NCBI RefSeq assembly: GCF_014779715.1
Contig: NZ_JACXYU010000019.1
Coordinates: forward strand, 1-64,000
Direction: 5' to 3'
DNA: 64,000 bases
DNA from: Streptomyces chumphonensis
GTDB taxonomy: Bacteria; Actinomycetota; Actinomycetes; Streptomycetales; Streptomycetaceae
The notes beneath the pieces were generated by a model, which was not told the origin of the DNA, did no database searches, and was given only the letters and a program-made list of their open reading frames with translations. Shown here one piece after another: positions 1-8,111 of the stretch (its first letter is position 1; each line of letters opens with the position of its first letter). The translations under genes were made by a program, and so were the position numbers.

Positions 1-289
1 TCTATCAGATCTTCGTCCTTGCCGTTTCCGGCTGGATTCGCATCCGAATTCCCCTGTCGGCGGGGACCGCCTTCCGGCGTGACCGCTACTTTAGAGGATT
101 TCCCGCACCGCTCAAAATCGAGCGATTCGAAAGGGATTCCGGCATGCCGAAAGCCATCCCGATCGGGAGTCGTACGTCAGTAGGGGTTGCCACCGGATGT
201 GGCGGAGGTGCTGCTTCGCGGAGTCGTGTCGACCCGCTGACAACTCGAAGAACTCTACACGACGCCCCCGCCACGTCCAAACGGCGTGC
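1..289. other. Intergenic stretch at the left edge, no gene recognised
   Basis: I find no convincing coding sequence here on either strand. The only open frames are short, have mixed third-position bases and lack a ribosome binding site. The stretch around 95-160 is less GC-rich than the flanks and has small palindromes (for example GGCATGCC near 142), so it may hold a promoter for a gene to the left, or the 3' untranslated end of proC. I cannot assign a function. Confidence 0.4.
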
Positions 290-1099
290 TCAGCCCTGGC
301 CCCCGGCCAGGGCGCGGCTGCGGTCGCGGGCGGCTTCGAGGGCGGCGATGAGGGCCGCCCGTACGCCGTGGTTCTCCAACTCGCGGATCGCGTTGATCGT
401 CGTTCCGGCGGGGGACGTGACGTTCTCCCGCAGCCTGACGGGGTGTTCGCCGCTGTCGCGGAGCATGACGGCGGCGCCGACGGCGGCCTGCACGATGAGG
501 TCGTGCGCCTTGTCCCGGGGCAGGCCCAGGAGGATCCCGGCGTCCGTCATGGCCTCGACGAGGAAGTAGAAGTACGCGGGGCCGGAGCCGGACAGCGCGG
601 TGGCGGCGTCCTGCTGGCTCTCGGGGACGCGCAGCGTCTTGCCGACGCCGTTGAAGATCTCCTCCGCGTGACGCAGGTCCGCTTCGCTCGCGTGGGTGCC
701 GGCCGAGATGACGGACATGGCCTCGTCCACCAGGGCGGGGGTGTTCGTCATGACGCGGATGACGGGCGTGCCCTCGGCGAGGCGGGCCTCGAAGAAGCCG
801 GTGGGGATGCCGGCTGCGCCGCTGATGACCAGGCGGTCGGCCGGGGTGTGCGGGGCGAGTTCGTCGAGCAGGGCGGCCATGTCCTGCGGTTTGACGGTCA
901 GGATGAGGGTGTCGGCGGCCTTGGCGGCCTCGGCGTTGGTGACCGCCTCGACGCCGTGTCGGCGGCGCAGCTCGGCCGCCCGTTCGGGGCGGCGTGCGGT
1001 GACCAGCAGGTCGTCGGGCGACCAGCCACCGCGGATCATGCCGCTGAGGAGCGCTTCACCGATCTTGCCCGTGCCGAGCACGGCGACTTTCTGCGTCAT
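290..1099 (-). CDS. proC: Pyrroline-5-carboxylate reductase
   Basis: This 269-aa cytoplasmic enzyme performs the last step of proline synthesis, NAD(P)H-dependent reduction of 1-pyrroline-5-carboxylate to L-proline. The N-terminus (MTQKVAVLGTGKIGEALL) carries the Rossmann GxGxxG nucleotide-binding loop at residues 9-14. The C-terminal half has the family dimerisation and substrate region, with SGSGPAYFYF near residue 165 and the VTSPAGTT signature near residue 220. Length matches the family (about 270 aa). The frame is open 30 codons further upstream, but that extension is arginine/proline-rich and non-homologous, so I use the ATG at 1099. It is monocistronic and followed by the gene-poor left edge. 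Confidence 0.95.
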   Translation of the reverse strand: MTQKVAVLGTGKIGEALLSGMIRGGWSPDDLLVTARRPERAAELRRRHGVEAVTNAEAAKAADTLILTVKPQDMAALLDELAPHTPADRLVISGAAGIPTGFFEARLAEGTPVIRVMTNTPALVDEAMSVISAGTHASEADLRHAEEIFNGVGKTLRVPESQQDAATALSGSGPAYFYFLVEAMTDAGILLGLPRDKAHDLIVQAAVGAAVMLRDSGEHPVRLRENVTSPAGTTINAIRELENHGVRAALIAALEAARDRSRALAGGQG

Positions 1100-1157
1100 G
1101 CCTCCATCGTGGCAAAAGCGGACCGCGGCCGGGCGGCGCCGTCCGCCCGCTGGTACG

Positions 1158-1910
1158 TCAGGTGGTCCGACGGCGCAGGGTGGCGGCACCGACGGCGAGG
1201 ACCAGGGCGGCGCTCCCGCCGACGACGAGCGCGTCGCGGACGTAGTCGGCCGTCACCTCGGGGTGCTGGAGGACCTCGCGCATGCCGTCGACGGCGTAGG
1301 ACATGGGCAGGACGTTCGAGACGGCCTCCAGGACCGGCTGCATGCTGTCGCGCGGCGCGAACAGGCCGCACAGCAGGAGCTGCGGGAAGATCACCGCGGG
1401 CATGAACTGGACGGCCTGGAACTCGGACCGGGCGAACGCCGAGACGAAGAGGCCGAGCGCGGTGCCGAGCAGGGCGTCGAGCAGGGCGATGAGGAGCAGC
1501 AGCCAGGTGGATCCGGCGATGTCGAGGTCGAGGGCCCAGACGGCGACGGTCGTGGCGAGGGTCGCCTGCACCGTGGCGAGCGCTCCGAAGGCGAGGGCGT
1601 AGCCCAGGATCAGGTCGGCCTTGCCCAGCGGCATCGCCAGCAGGCGTTCGAGGGTGCCGGAGGTGCGCTCGCGGAGGGTCGCGATGCTGGTCACGAGGAA
1701 CATCGTGGTCAGCGGGAAGATGCCGAGGAGCGCGGCGCCGATGGGGTCGAAGGCCGTGCGGTCGGCGTCGAAGACGTAGTAGAGCAGCACCAGCAGCAGG
1801 ACGGGGACGAGCAGCAGCAGTGCGATGGTGCGGGGGTCGTGGGCGAGCTGGCGCAGGACGCGTCGCGCGGTGGCCAGGACGCGGGACGGGGACGGCAGGG
1901 AGGACGTCAT
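1158..1910 (-). CDS. ABC-2 type transporter permease
   Basis: This 250-aa integral membrane protein has about six hydrophobic segments. It has the ABC-2 family arrangement: a cytoplasmic N-terminus, a first helix near residue 30, and the signature ERTSGTLERLLAMPL near residue 85 that marks drug- and polysaccharide-export permeases (DrrB/NodJ-like). It would form the channel of an exporter with the ATPase encoded just upstream. The two genes overlap by 4 bp (ATGA at 1907-1910), which implies translational coupling. A longer frame upstream is a shadow of the ATPase gene. The substrate is unknown; drug or lipid efflux is typical of the family. Confidence 0.88.
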   Translation of the reverse strand: MTSSLPSPSRVLATARRVLRQLAHDPRTIALLLLVPVLLLVLLYYVFDADRTAFDPIGAALLGIFPLTTMFLVTSIATLRERTSGTLERLLAMPLGKADLILGYALAFGALATVQATLATTVAVWALDLDIAGSTWLLLLIALLDALLGTALGLFVSAFARSEFQAVQFMPAVIFPQLLLCGLFAPRDSMQPVLEAVSNVLPMSYAVDGMREVLQHPEVTADYVRDALVVGGSAALVLAVGAATLRRRTT

Positions 1911-2653
1911 GCGGCGGCCCCGGTCTCGACGAGGTGGAGGAAGGCGCCCTCCACGGTGCCGGCTCCGGTGCGGGTGCGCAGCGCGTCGGGGGTGTCGTCG
2001 GCGAGGAGGCGGCCCTCGCGCAGGAGGAGCAGCCGCTGGCAGCGGTCGGCCTCGTCCATGACGTGGGAGGAGATGAGGAGCGTCGTGCCGTGCTCGTGGG
2101 CCAGGCGGTGGAAGAGGTCCCACAGGTCGCGCCGCAGGACGGGGTCGAGGCCGACGGTGGGTTCGTCGAGGACGAGGAGCTCGGGACGGCCGAGGAGGGC
2201 GACGGCGAGGGAGACGCGGGAGAGCTGGCCGCCGGAGAGCGTGCGGGCGAGGTCGTCGGCGTGGTCGGTGAGGTCGACATCCGCCAGGGTGCGGCCGACG
2301 TGTCCGGCCCGCTCGGCGCGGCGGACGCCGAGGACGGCGGCGAAGTAGTCGAGGTTCTGGCGCGGGGTGAGGTCGGTGTAGACGGACGGCGCCTGGGTGA
2401 CGTACCCGACGCGGCGGCGCAGGTCGGGGTGGCCCGCCGGGCGGCCGAGGACGTCGAGGGTGCCGGTGACGTGGGCCTGGGTACCGACGACGGCGCGCAT
2501 GAGGGTGGACTTGCCGCCGCCGGAGGGCCCGAGCAGGCCGGTGACGGTGCCGGGCCGGACGTCGAAGGTCAGGCCGCTCAGGACGGTGCGGGGGCCTCGG
2601 CGCACCGTGAGGTCGCGGGCGTGGACGGCGCCGGGCGGCGCGGGGTCGGTCAT
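1907..2653 (-). CDS. ABC transporter ATP-binding protein (export type)
   Basis: This 248-aa ATPase has all nucleotide-binding motifs: Walker A GPSGGGKST near residue 45, the Q-loop (YVTQAPSVY), the signature LSGGQLSRV and Walker B LLVLDEPTVGLDP, followed by the switch His in SSHVMDEADRC. The layout is that of DrrA/CcmA-type exporter ATPases. It is the first gene of a two-gene operon with the overlapping ABC-2 permease. I use the ATG at 2653 because the 12 residues in frame upstream are arginine-rich and not conserved-looking. No regulator is adjacent, so the substrate is unknown. Confidence 0.92.
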   Translation of the reverse strand: MTDPAPPGAVHARDLTVRRGPRTVLSGLTFDVRPGTVTGLLGPSGGGKSTLMRAVVGTQAHVTGTLDVLGRPAGHPDLRRRVGYVTQAPSVYTDLTPRQNLDYFAAVLGVRRAERAGHVGRTLADVDLTDHADDLARTLSGGQLSRVSLAVALLGRPELLVLDEPTVGLDPVLRRDLWDLFHRLAHEHGTTLLISSHVMDEADRCQRLLLLREGRLLADDTPDALRTRTGAGTVEGAFLHLVETGAAA

Positions 2654-2723
2654 GCGCCGAACGTGCGCCCGGCGGGGTCGGCGGGTCAAGGGGGAAACGC
2701 CGACGGTGCCCCCTGGGTGTGCC

Positions 2724-3269
2724 TCAGCGTCGGCGCCGGGAGTTCCTGCGACGGGCCGCCGGGTTGCCGGTGCGGGTGCTGCGGCGGCGTTCGTGCCGGG
2801 CGAGGGCCCGCTCGTACTCGGCGCGGTGCAGCCGCTCGCCGGGCGCTTCGACGAGGGTGCGGGCGGCGTAGGCGAGGAGCACGCCGAGGAACCCGATGAA
2901 CCGCAGGCCCTGGCTGCTCGCGACGGGGTCGTCGCCCTCGGGGCGGCGGAGGTAGCCCGACCAGGTGCGGACGAAGGCGAGGGCGCTGCACAGGGCGAAG
3001 GCCGCCAGGACGAGGAGGTTCACCAGCCCGCCGACGGCGGCGATGGTGAGCCCCTGGTAGGCGAGGACGAGGACCGCGGCGCCGGCCGCCGCCGCACCGA
3101 GCGCGCCGAGGGCGAGGCCGGCGCGGCGCAGGGTGTAGCCGCCGCTGTGGTCGACCCAGGTGGTGCCGTAGAAGCGCAGGGGCGCGGGGCGGGGCGCGTC
3201 GGGGTCCGTCGCGGGTCCGCCGGGCGCGGGGCGGGCGGCGGCCGGGGGCCGCGGGGATGCGTCGTCCAT
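2724..3269 (-). CDS. Conserved membrane protein of unknown function
   Basis: This 181-aa protein has a proline/alanine-rich N-terminus (about 35 residues), then three hydrophobic segments (roughly residues 52-72, 76-100 and 120-140) and a strongly basic, arginine-rich C-terminus. I do not recognise a named domain. It looks like a small membrane protein found widely in Streptomyces. It is divergent from the cobalamin-riboswitch operon, so the start at 3269 sits only about 40 bp from the putative riboswitch. The open frame continues far upstream on the minus strand, but that part is antisense to btuC and riboswitch DNA and is not coding. Confidence 0.7.
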   Translation of the reverse strand: MDDASPRPPAAARPAPGGPATDPDAPRPAPLRFYGTTWVDHSGGYTLRRAGLALGALGAAAAGAAVLVLAYQGLTIAAVGGLVNLLVLAAFALCSALAFVRTWSGYLRRPEGDDPVASSQGLRFIGFLGVLLAYAARTLVEAPGERLHRAEYERALARHERRRSTRTGNPAARRRNSRRRR

Positions 3270-3310
3270 GGGTCCGATTATCCCGGGCGGCGGTCGGGCG
3301 GGCGGCGCGA

Positions 3311-3425
3311 GGCGGTACGCTGCGGTACGCCTCCGCGGGGGAAGCCGGTCGAATCCCGGCGCTGACCCGCAACGGTAGGCGGAGCCGTCACCCGGCTCCG
3401 CGAGCCCGATCACCTGCGGTGGCGC
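3311..3425 (+). ncRNA. Cobalamin (adenosylcobalamin-type) riboswitch
   Basis: The stretch shows the conserved B12 riboswitch core in order: GGGGGAAGCCGGT at 3337-3349, ATCCCGGCGCTGACCCGCAA at 3352-3371, the CGGTAGGC element, then a GC-rich arm and CGAGCCCGATCACCTGC at 3401-3417, the usual actinobacterial 3' end. It lies upstream of an iron/B12-family ABC importer, the expected gene type. When cobalamin binds, such elements lower expression of the downstream gene by occluding the ribosome binding site or terminating transcription. The GC-rich sequence after it (3435-3480) may form the expression platform. End coordinates are approximate. Confidence 0.88.
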
Positions 3426-3563
3426 AACGCTCCTGTCAACTCGTCGTGGACTGCGAGGGGAAGCCGCGCGGTGACGCCGCGCGCGGTGCTGGTCGCCGCG
3501 CACGGGACGGCCGGGCAGCTCCTGCCCGATACGCGCACGGCCCGAGGCGAAGGTGATCCGCCC

Positions 3564-4679
3564 GTGGCCACACCGGTCAGATCCGAGGTCGGCACGCCGT
3601 CGGCCGCGCCACCCGGCGGGGACGCGGACCGGCCGCCCGCGCCGCGCCGTCTTCCCGTGCCCGCCCTGGTGTGCGGGCTGCTGCTCGCGCTGCTCTGCTC
3701 CGTCCCCGCCGCCGTGGGCCTGGGGGCCGCGGGGTTGTCGTTCGGGGAGGCCCTGGGCCTGCTGCGGGCCGGGCTGACGGGCGGCGTCGTGGCCGCCGAG
3801 GACGTCTCGGCCTACACGATCGTGTGGGAACTGCGGCTGCCGAGGGCGCTGCTGGCGGCCGTGGTCGGTGCGGGGCTGGCGGCCGTGGGGGTGGCGTTGC
3901 AGGCCATGGTGCGCAACGCGCTGGCGGACCCGTTCGTGCTGGGGATCTCCTCGGGGGCGGCCGTCGGGGCCAACGCGGTGCTGATCTTCGGGGCGTTCGG
4001 GATGCTCGGGGTGTGGGCGCTGTCGGGGGCGGCGTTCGTCTCGGCGCTCGGGGCGATGGCGCTGGTCTACGTGGTGGCGCGCAGCGCGCAGGGCATGACG
4101 CCGCTGCGGCTGGTGCTGACGGGGACGGCGATGTACTACGGCTTCTCCTCGATCACGACGCTGATGGTGTTCGCCGCCGAGCGGGGGGAGGCGGCGCGCT
4201 CGGCGATGATGTGGCTGATGGGCAGCCTGGGCGGCGCGACGTGGCAGTCGGTGCCGATCGCGGCGGGCGCGGTGTGCGCCGGGCTGGCCTATCTGGCCCT
4301 GTCCGCGCGGCGGTTGAACGCGCTGGCGATGGGCGACGAGACGGCGGCGGCGCTCGGGGTGGGCGCGGAGCGGTTCCGCCGGGAGCTGTTCCTGATGACG
4401 GCGCTGGTCACCGGGGCGCTGGTCGCCGTCAGCGGGACGATCGGGTTCGTCGGGCTGATGGTGCCGCACGCGACGCGGATGCTGGTGGGCGCCGACCACC
4501 GCCGGCTGCTGGCCGTGGCGCCGCCGGCGGGGGCGCTGCTGCTGGTGTGGGTGGACGTGGCCTCCCGCACGGTGCTGGCTCCGGTGGAGCTGCCGGTGGG
4601 CGTTCTGACGGCCGTGATCGGTGTGCCGTCCTTCCTGCTGCTGATGCGGCGCCGTGGCTACACGTTCGGAGCCGCCTGA
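3564..4679 (+). CDS. btuC: Cobalamin/corrinoid ABC transporter permease (FecCD family)
   Basis: This 371-aa polytopic membrane protein is of the BtuC/FecCD family (about ten helices). Family hallmarks include the GISSGAAVGANAV stretch near residue 130 and PHATRMLVGADHRRLL near residue 310, the cytoplasmic coupling region. It would form the inner-membrane channel for uptake of vitamin B12 or related corrinoids. Substrate is inferred from the riboswitch upstream, because the protein alone cannot separate B12 from siderophore permeases. I chose GTG 3564, preceded by GAAGG; an in-frame GTG at 3471 would extend the protein into riboswitch-proximal DNA. Its stop overlaps the start of the ATPase gene (TGATG). 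Confidence 0.88.
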   Translation: MATPVRSEVGTPSAAPPGGDADRPPAPRRLPVPALVCGLLLALLCSVPAAVGLGAAGLSFGEALGLLRAGLTGGVVAAEDVSAYTIVWELRLPRALLAAVVGAGLAAVGVALQAMVRNALADPFVLGISSGAAVGANAVLIFGAFGMLGVWALSGAAFVSALGAMALVYVVARSAQGMTPLRLVLTGTAMYYGFSSITTLMVFAAERGEAARSAMMWLMGSLGGATWQSVPIAAGAVCAGLAYLALSARRLNALAMGDETAAALGVGAERFRRELFLMTALVTGALVAVSGTIGFVGLMVPHATRMLVGADHRRLLAVAPPAGALLLVWVDVASRTVLAPVELPVGVLTAVIGVPSFLLLMRRRGYTFGAA

Positions 4680-5467
4680 TGAAGGTCGACGTCGACGGGC
4701 TGAGCGTGCGGATCGCCGGGGCCCACCTGGTGCGGGATGTGACGCTGCGGGCGGGCAGCGGACGGCTGGTGGGGCTCGTCGGGCCCAACGGGAGCGGGAA
4801 GTCGACCCTGCTGCGGTGCGTCTACCGGGCGCTGCGCCCGACCGCCGGGACGGTGCGGCTGGACGGCGAGGACCTGCACGCCATGGCGCCGCGCGAGGGG
4901 GCGCGGCGGCTGGCGGCGCTGCCGCAGGAGGTGGTGACGGAGTTCGGGTTCACCGTCGCCGAGGTGGTGGCGATGGGACGGCTGCCGCACCAGCGCGCGT
5001 CGGCCCGGACGTCGGCCGCCGACCGCGACCACTGCGCCCGCGCGCTGGACCGCGTGGGCGCCGCGCACCTGGCCGAGCGGGCGTTCCTGAGCCTCTCGGG
5101 CGGCGAGAAGCAGCGGGTGCTCATCGCGCGGGCGCTGGCGCAGGAGCCGAAGGTGCTGGTGCTCGACGAACCGACGAACCACTTGGACATCGCCCAGCAG
5201 CTGGAGGTCCTGACGCTGGTGCGGGACCGGGCGGCGGGGGACGTGCCGGGCGGCATGACGGTGCTGACGGCGCTGCACGACCTGAACCTGGCCGCCGGGT
5301 ACTGCGACGAGCTGTACGTCATCGCGCGGGGCGCGATCGTCGCCTCCGGTGCGCCCGCCGACGTCCTCACCCCGCAGCTGCTGGCCGACGTCTTCGGGGT
5401 GCGGGCGCACCGCGTCAGGCACCCGGAGTCGGGGTCGGTGCAGCTGCTGTTCGACCGGCTGGGCTGA
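4679..5467 (+). CDS. btuD: Cobalamin/corrinoid ABC transporter ATP-binding protein
   Basis: This 262-aa importer ATPase has Walker A GPNGSGKST near residue 36, the signature LSGGEKQRV near residue 140, and Walker B VLVLDEPTNHLD near residue 160, followed by the switch His in ALHDLNLA. The NHLDIAQQ variant after Walker B is typical of the BtuD/FecE/FhuC subgroup. It energises uptake through the permease encoded immediately upstream, whose stop codon it overlaps by one base, so the two are translationally coupled. It lies in the riboswitch-controlled operon. Confidence 0.9.
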   Translation: MKVDVDGLSVRIAGAHLVRDVTLRAGSGRLVGLVGPNGSGKSTLLRCVYRALRPTAGTVRLDGEDLHAMAPREGARRLAALPQEVVTEFGFTVAEVVAMGRLPHQRASARTSAADRDHCARALDRVGAAHLAERAFLSLSGGEKQRVLIARALAQEPKVLVLDEPTNHLDIAQQLEVLTLVRDRAAGDVPGGMTVLTALHDLNLAAGYCDELYVIARGAIVASGAPADVLTPQLLADVFGVRAHRVRHPESGSVQLLFDRLG

Positions 5468-5537
5468 CGGCGTGGTCCACCCGACGAGGCTTCCACCCCC
5501 CACGGTCCGTGTTCCCACCTCTGCAAGGAGCTCCACC

Positions 5538-6557
5538 ATGCGTCATCCGCTGCGATCCGTTCTTCCGGCGTTCTCCGCGCTCACCGCGCTCGCCCTCGTC
5601 ACCGGCTGCGGTGCGCAGGTCGAGGAGAGCGAGGCGGAGGGCAAGGGGGGCGGCGGCCACTACCCCGTGACCGTGACCAACTGCGGCGAGGAGAGGACGT
5701 TCGACGCGGCGCCGGAGCGCGTGGTGACGAACGACGTCGGCATCACCGAGATCATGTTCGCCCTGGAGCTGGAGGACCACATGGCGGGCTACGTCATGCG
5801 GGACCGGCACGGCGAGACCTCGGGCGTGCCGTGGGCCGACGGCTACGAGAAGACCGAGTGGCTGGGCAAGGAGTCGATCAGCAAGGAGATCGCCGTCGGG
5901 GCGGACGCGGACCTCGTCTTCGCGGGCTGGAACTACGGGTTCAACGAGGCCGAGGGCTTCACCCCCGCCACGCTGGAGAAGCTGGGCATCGACTCCTACC
6001 TGCTGTCGGAGTCGTGCCGCAACGGTGAGGGCAAGGCGCGCGGCGTCATGTCGCCGCTCGACGCGCTCTACACCGACCTGCGGAACCTGGGGAAGATCTT
6101 CGACGTCGAGGACCGGGCGGAGAAGCTGGTCGCCGACTTCGAGGAGCGCGTCGCGGCGGTCCGGGAGCAGGCCCCGGAGGGCGAGGACCGGCCGCGGGTG
6201 TTCCTGTACGACGACGGGCGGGACAAGCCGCTGACGTCGGGCCGTTTCGCCGGGCCGCACGACATCATCACCAAGGCGGGCGGCGACCACGTCATGTCCG
6301 ACCTGGAGGACTCGTGGGTGACCGTGGGCTGGGAGACCGTCGTCGAGCGTGACCCCGAGATCATCGTCATCAACGACTACGGGGACGTGACGGCGGAGCA
6401 GAAGGAGGAGTTCCTGAAGTCCTTCGGACCGCTGAAGAACGTCTCCGCGATCAAGAACGACAAGATCGTCGTCCTGGACTACGTGGACCTGGTGGAGAGC
6501 CCGCGCAACCCGGCGGCCGTCGAGACGCTGGGCGCGTTCGTGCGCGAGAACAGCTGA
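5538..6557 (+). CDS. btuF: Cobalamin/corrinoid ABC transporter substrate-binding lipoprotein
   Basis: This 339-aa periplasmic-binding-type lipoprotein (BtuF/FepB fold) captures the ligand outside the membrane for the BtuCD pair. The signal peptide ends in the lipobox V21-T-G-C24, so Cys24 would be lipid-modified after cleavage. A short acidic and glycine-rich linker follows, then the two-lobed binding domain starting near PVTVTNCGEERTF. The ATG at 5538 is preceded by AAGGAG at 5525-5530. It is the last gene of the operon, 70 bp after the ATPase gene, and is followed by a strong terminator. Siderophore binding is the alternative; the riboswitch argues for corrinoids. Confidence 0.87.
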   Translation: MRHPLRSVLPAFSALTALALVTGCGAQVEESEAEGKGGGGHYPVTVTNCGEERTFDAAPERVVTNDVGITEIMFALELEDHMAGYVMRDRHGETSGVPWADGYEKTEWLGKESISKEIAVGADADLVFAGWNYGFNEAEGFTPATLEKLGIDSYLLSESCRNGEGKARGVMSPLDALYTDLRNLGKIFDVEDRAEKLVADFEERVAAVREQAPEGEDRPRVFLYDDGRDKPLTSGRFAGPHDIITKAGGDHVMSDLEDSWVTVGWETVVERDPEIIVINDYGDVTAEQKEEFLKSFGPLKNVSAIKNDKIVVLDYVDLVESPRNPAAVETLGAFVRENS

Positions 6558-6569
6558 GCCGGGGGCTTC

Positions 6570-6602
6570 CCGACGCTCCGGGACCGGGGCCCGGAGCGTC
6601 GG
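6570..6602. terminator. Bidirectional terminator hairpin
   Basis: A perfect 13-bp inverted repeat (5' arm 6570-6582 CCGACGCTCCGGG, 3' arm 6590-6602) encloses a 7-nt loop. It lies between the convergent btuF and ygfZ genes, 12 bp after the btuF stop and 18 bp from the ygfZ stop, so it can end transcription from both sides. No U-tract follows, which is usual in Streptomyces. Confidence 0.85.
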
Positions 6603-6620
6603 ACGGGGGTCGCGGGTGCG

Positions 6621-7595
6621 TCAGGGGCGGACGACGAGCTCCTGGGCCGCGGCCGTGCGCTCACCGGCGAGCAGTTCGGCGTCGGCGGGCACGTTGCGCT
6701 TGACCAGTGCCAGCGCGATGGGGCCGAGCTCGTGGTGGCGGGCGGAGCTCGTCACGAAGCCCACGGCGCGGCCCTCGGCGCCGTCGGACGCGAGCCGCAC
6801 CGGGTCGCCGTGCACGGGGATCTTGACCTCGCTGCCGTCGAGGTGGAGGAAGACCAGCCGACGCGGCGGGCGGCCGAGGTTGTGGACGCGGGCCACCGTC
6901 TCCTGCCCCCGGTAGCACCCCTTCTGCAGGTGGACGGCCGTCTCCAGCCAGCCCAGCTCGTGCGGGATGGTGCGGTGGTCGGTCTCCAGGCCGTGCCGGG
7001 GGCGGTGCGCCTCGATGCGCAGGGCCTCGTGCGCGAGGACGCCGGCCGCCGGGCCGTGCTCCTCGGCGAAGGCGGACAGCCGCTCCCGGGGCAGGAAGAG
7101 GTCGCGTCCGTGCGGCGTCTCGCGGGCCAGGACGCCCTCGGGCGTGGCGGTGATGGAACCGGCCGGGAGGTGGACGACGGCGAACGCGTCCGTCCGGTCG
7201 GCGACCTCGACGCGGTAGAAGAACTTCATCGACTCCAGGTACGCGATGAGCGCGTCCTGGGCGCCCGGCTCGGTGTGCGCCCACACCGTCTCGCCGTCGT
7301 CCACGAGGTACAGGGCGTGCTCGATGTGGCCGTTGGCGGAGAGGACCAGCGCCTCCGTCGCCCGGTGCGGGGGCAGGTCGCTGACGTGCTGGGTCAGCAG
7401 CAGGTGGAGCCAGCTCAGCCGGTCCGCGCCGGAGACCGTCACCACGCCCCGGTGCGAGAGGTCCACGAACCCGACGCCGTCCGCGAGGTGGCGCTGTTCG
7501 CGGAACAGGTCGCCGTAGTGGGCGGCGACGCCTTCGTCCGGCTCTTCACCGGCGACCGCGCCGGGCAGGGACAGCAGAGGGCTCAGGTAGGACAT
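6621..7595 (-). CDS. ygfZ: Folate-binding YgfZ-type protein (GcvT-like)
   Basis: This 324-aa protein of the COG0354/YgfZ family is structurally related to the glycine-cleavage T protein. In other bacteria the family binds folate and helps maintain Fe-S enzymes that modify tRNA, such as MiaB. The diagnostic motif KGCYRGQE, which contains the functional Cys, lies near residue 225. The N-terminal GcvT-like region (SHRGVVTVSGADRLSWLHLL) and C-terminal beta-barrel part are complete. It is divided from btuF by a terminator and its start is 10 bp downstream of the nur stop, so the two may be cotranscribed. Confidence 0.9.
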   Translation of the reverse strand: MSYLSPLLSLPGAVAGEEPDEGVAAHYGDLFREQRHLADGVGFVDLSHRGVVTVSGADRLSWLHLLLTQHVSDLPPHRATEALVLSANGHIEHALYLVDDGETVWAHTEPGAQDALIAYLESMKFFYRVEVADRTDAFAVVHLPAGSITATPEGVLARETPHGRDLFLPRERLSAFAEEHGPAAGVLAHEALRIEAHRPRHGLETDHRTIPHELGWLETAVHLQKGCYRGQETVARVHNLGRPPRRLVFLHLDGSEVKIPVHGDPVRLASDGAEGRAVGFVTSSARHHELGPIALALVKRNVPADAELLAGERTAAAQELVVRP

Positions 7596-7605
7596 GCCTG
7601 CAAGC

Positions 7606-8043
7606 CTACGGCGCGCCGTCCGGCTCCGGCGTGCCGCACTGCTCGCAGCGGCCGAAGATCGCGAAGTGCTTCATGTCGGTGTCGAAGCCGAAGCGCCTGC
7701 GCAGTTCGTCGGTGAAGCCCGCCGCCATGGCGACGTCGACCTCGATGACGGTCGTGCAGTCCCGGCAGACGAGGTGCATGTGGTGGTGCCGGTCGGCGAG
7801 GTGGTAGGTGGGGGCGCCGTGGCCCAGGTGGGCGTGGCTGACGAGGCCGAGCTCCTCCAGGAGCTCCAGCGTGCGGTAGACGGTGGAGATGTTCACCCCG
7901 TGGGCGGTCCTGCGGACCTCGGCGAGGATGTCGTCGGGGGTGGCGTGCTCCAGGGCGTCCACGGCCTCCAGCACGAGCTGGCGCTGCGGGGTCAGGCGGT
8001 AGCCCCTTTTGCGCAGATCCGTCTGCCAGTCGCTGCTCACCAC
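7606..8043 (-). CDS. nur: Nickel-uptake regulator Nur (Fur family)
   Basis: This 145-aa metalloregulator of the Fur family has an N-terminal winged helix (RKRGYRLTPQRQLVLEAVDAL) and the metal-site run YHLADRHHHMHLVCRDC near residues 80-96. A second Cys pair, CEQC, lies near the C-terminus. The sequence matches my recollection of the S. coelicolor Nur protein almost throughout, including the HAIFGRCE-type tail, so I prefer Nur over Zur or FurA. Nur represses nickel transport and Fe-superoxide dismutase genes when nickel is sufficient. Two adjacent GTG codons (8043 and 8040) can serve as start. It is followed 10 bp later by ygfZ. Confidence 0.88.
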   Translation of the reverse strand: MVSSDWQTDLRKRGYRLTPQRQLVLEAVDALEHATPDDILAEVRRTAHGVNISTVYRTLELLEELGLVSHAHLGHGAPTYHLADRHHHMHLVCRDCTTVIEVDVAMAAGFTDELRRRFGFDTDMKHFAIFGRCEQCGTPEPDGAP

Positions 8044-8111
8044 GGGGCCATTGTAGGAGGCCGTGTGCGGAGCAGCGGCCGCTCGGCGGGCGGCGGGCGA
8101 CCGGCGGCGGG

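Noticed and set aside
3471..3563. Earlier GTG start for the btuC permease, giving an N-terminal AAHGT-like stretch that recalls CbiX enzymes
   Set aside because: The stretch is only about 30 residues, lies in the likely riboswitch expression platform, and the permease has a better start with a ribosome site at 3564.
2724..4499. 591-codon minus-strand frame suggesting one long gene
   Set aside because: Only its last 181 codons look like protein (three membrane helices). The rest is antisense to the riboswitch and btuC.
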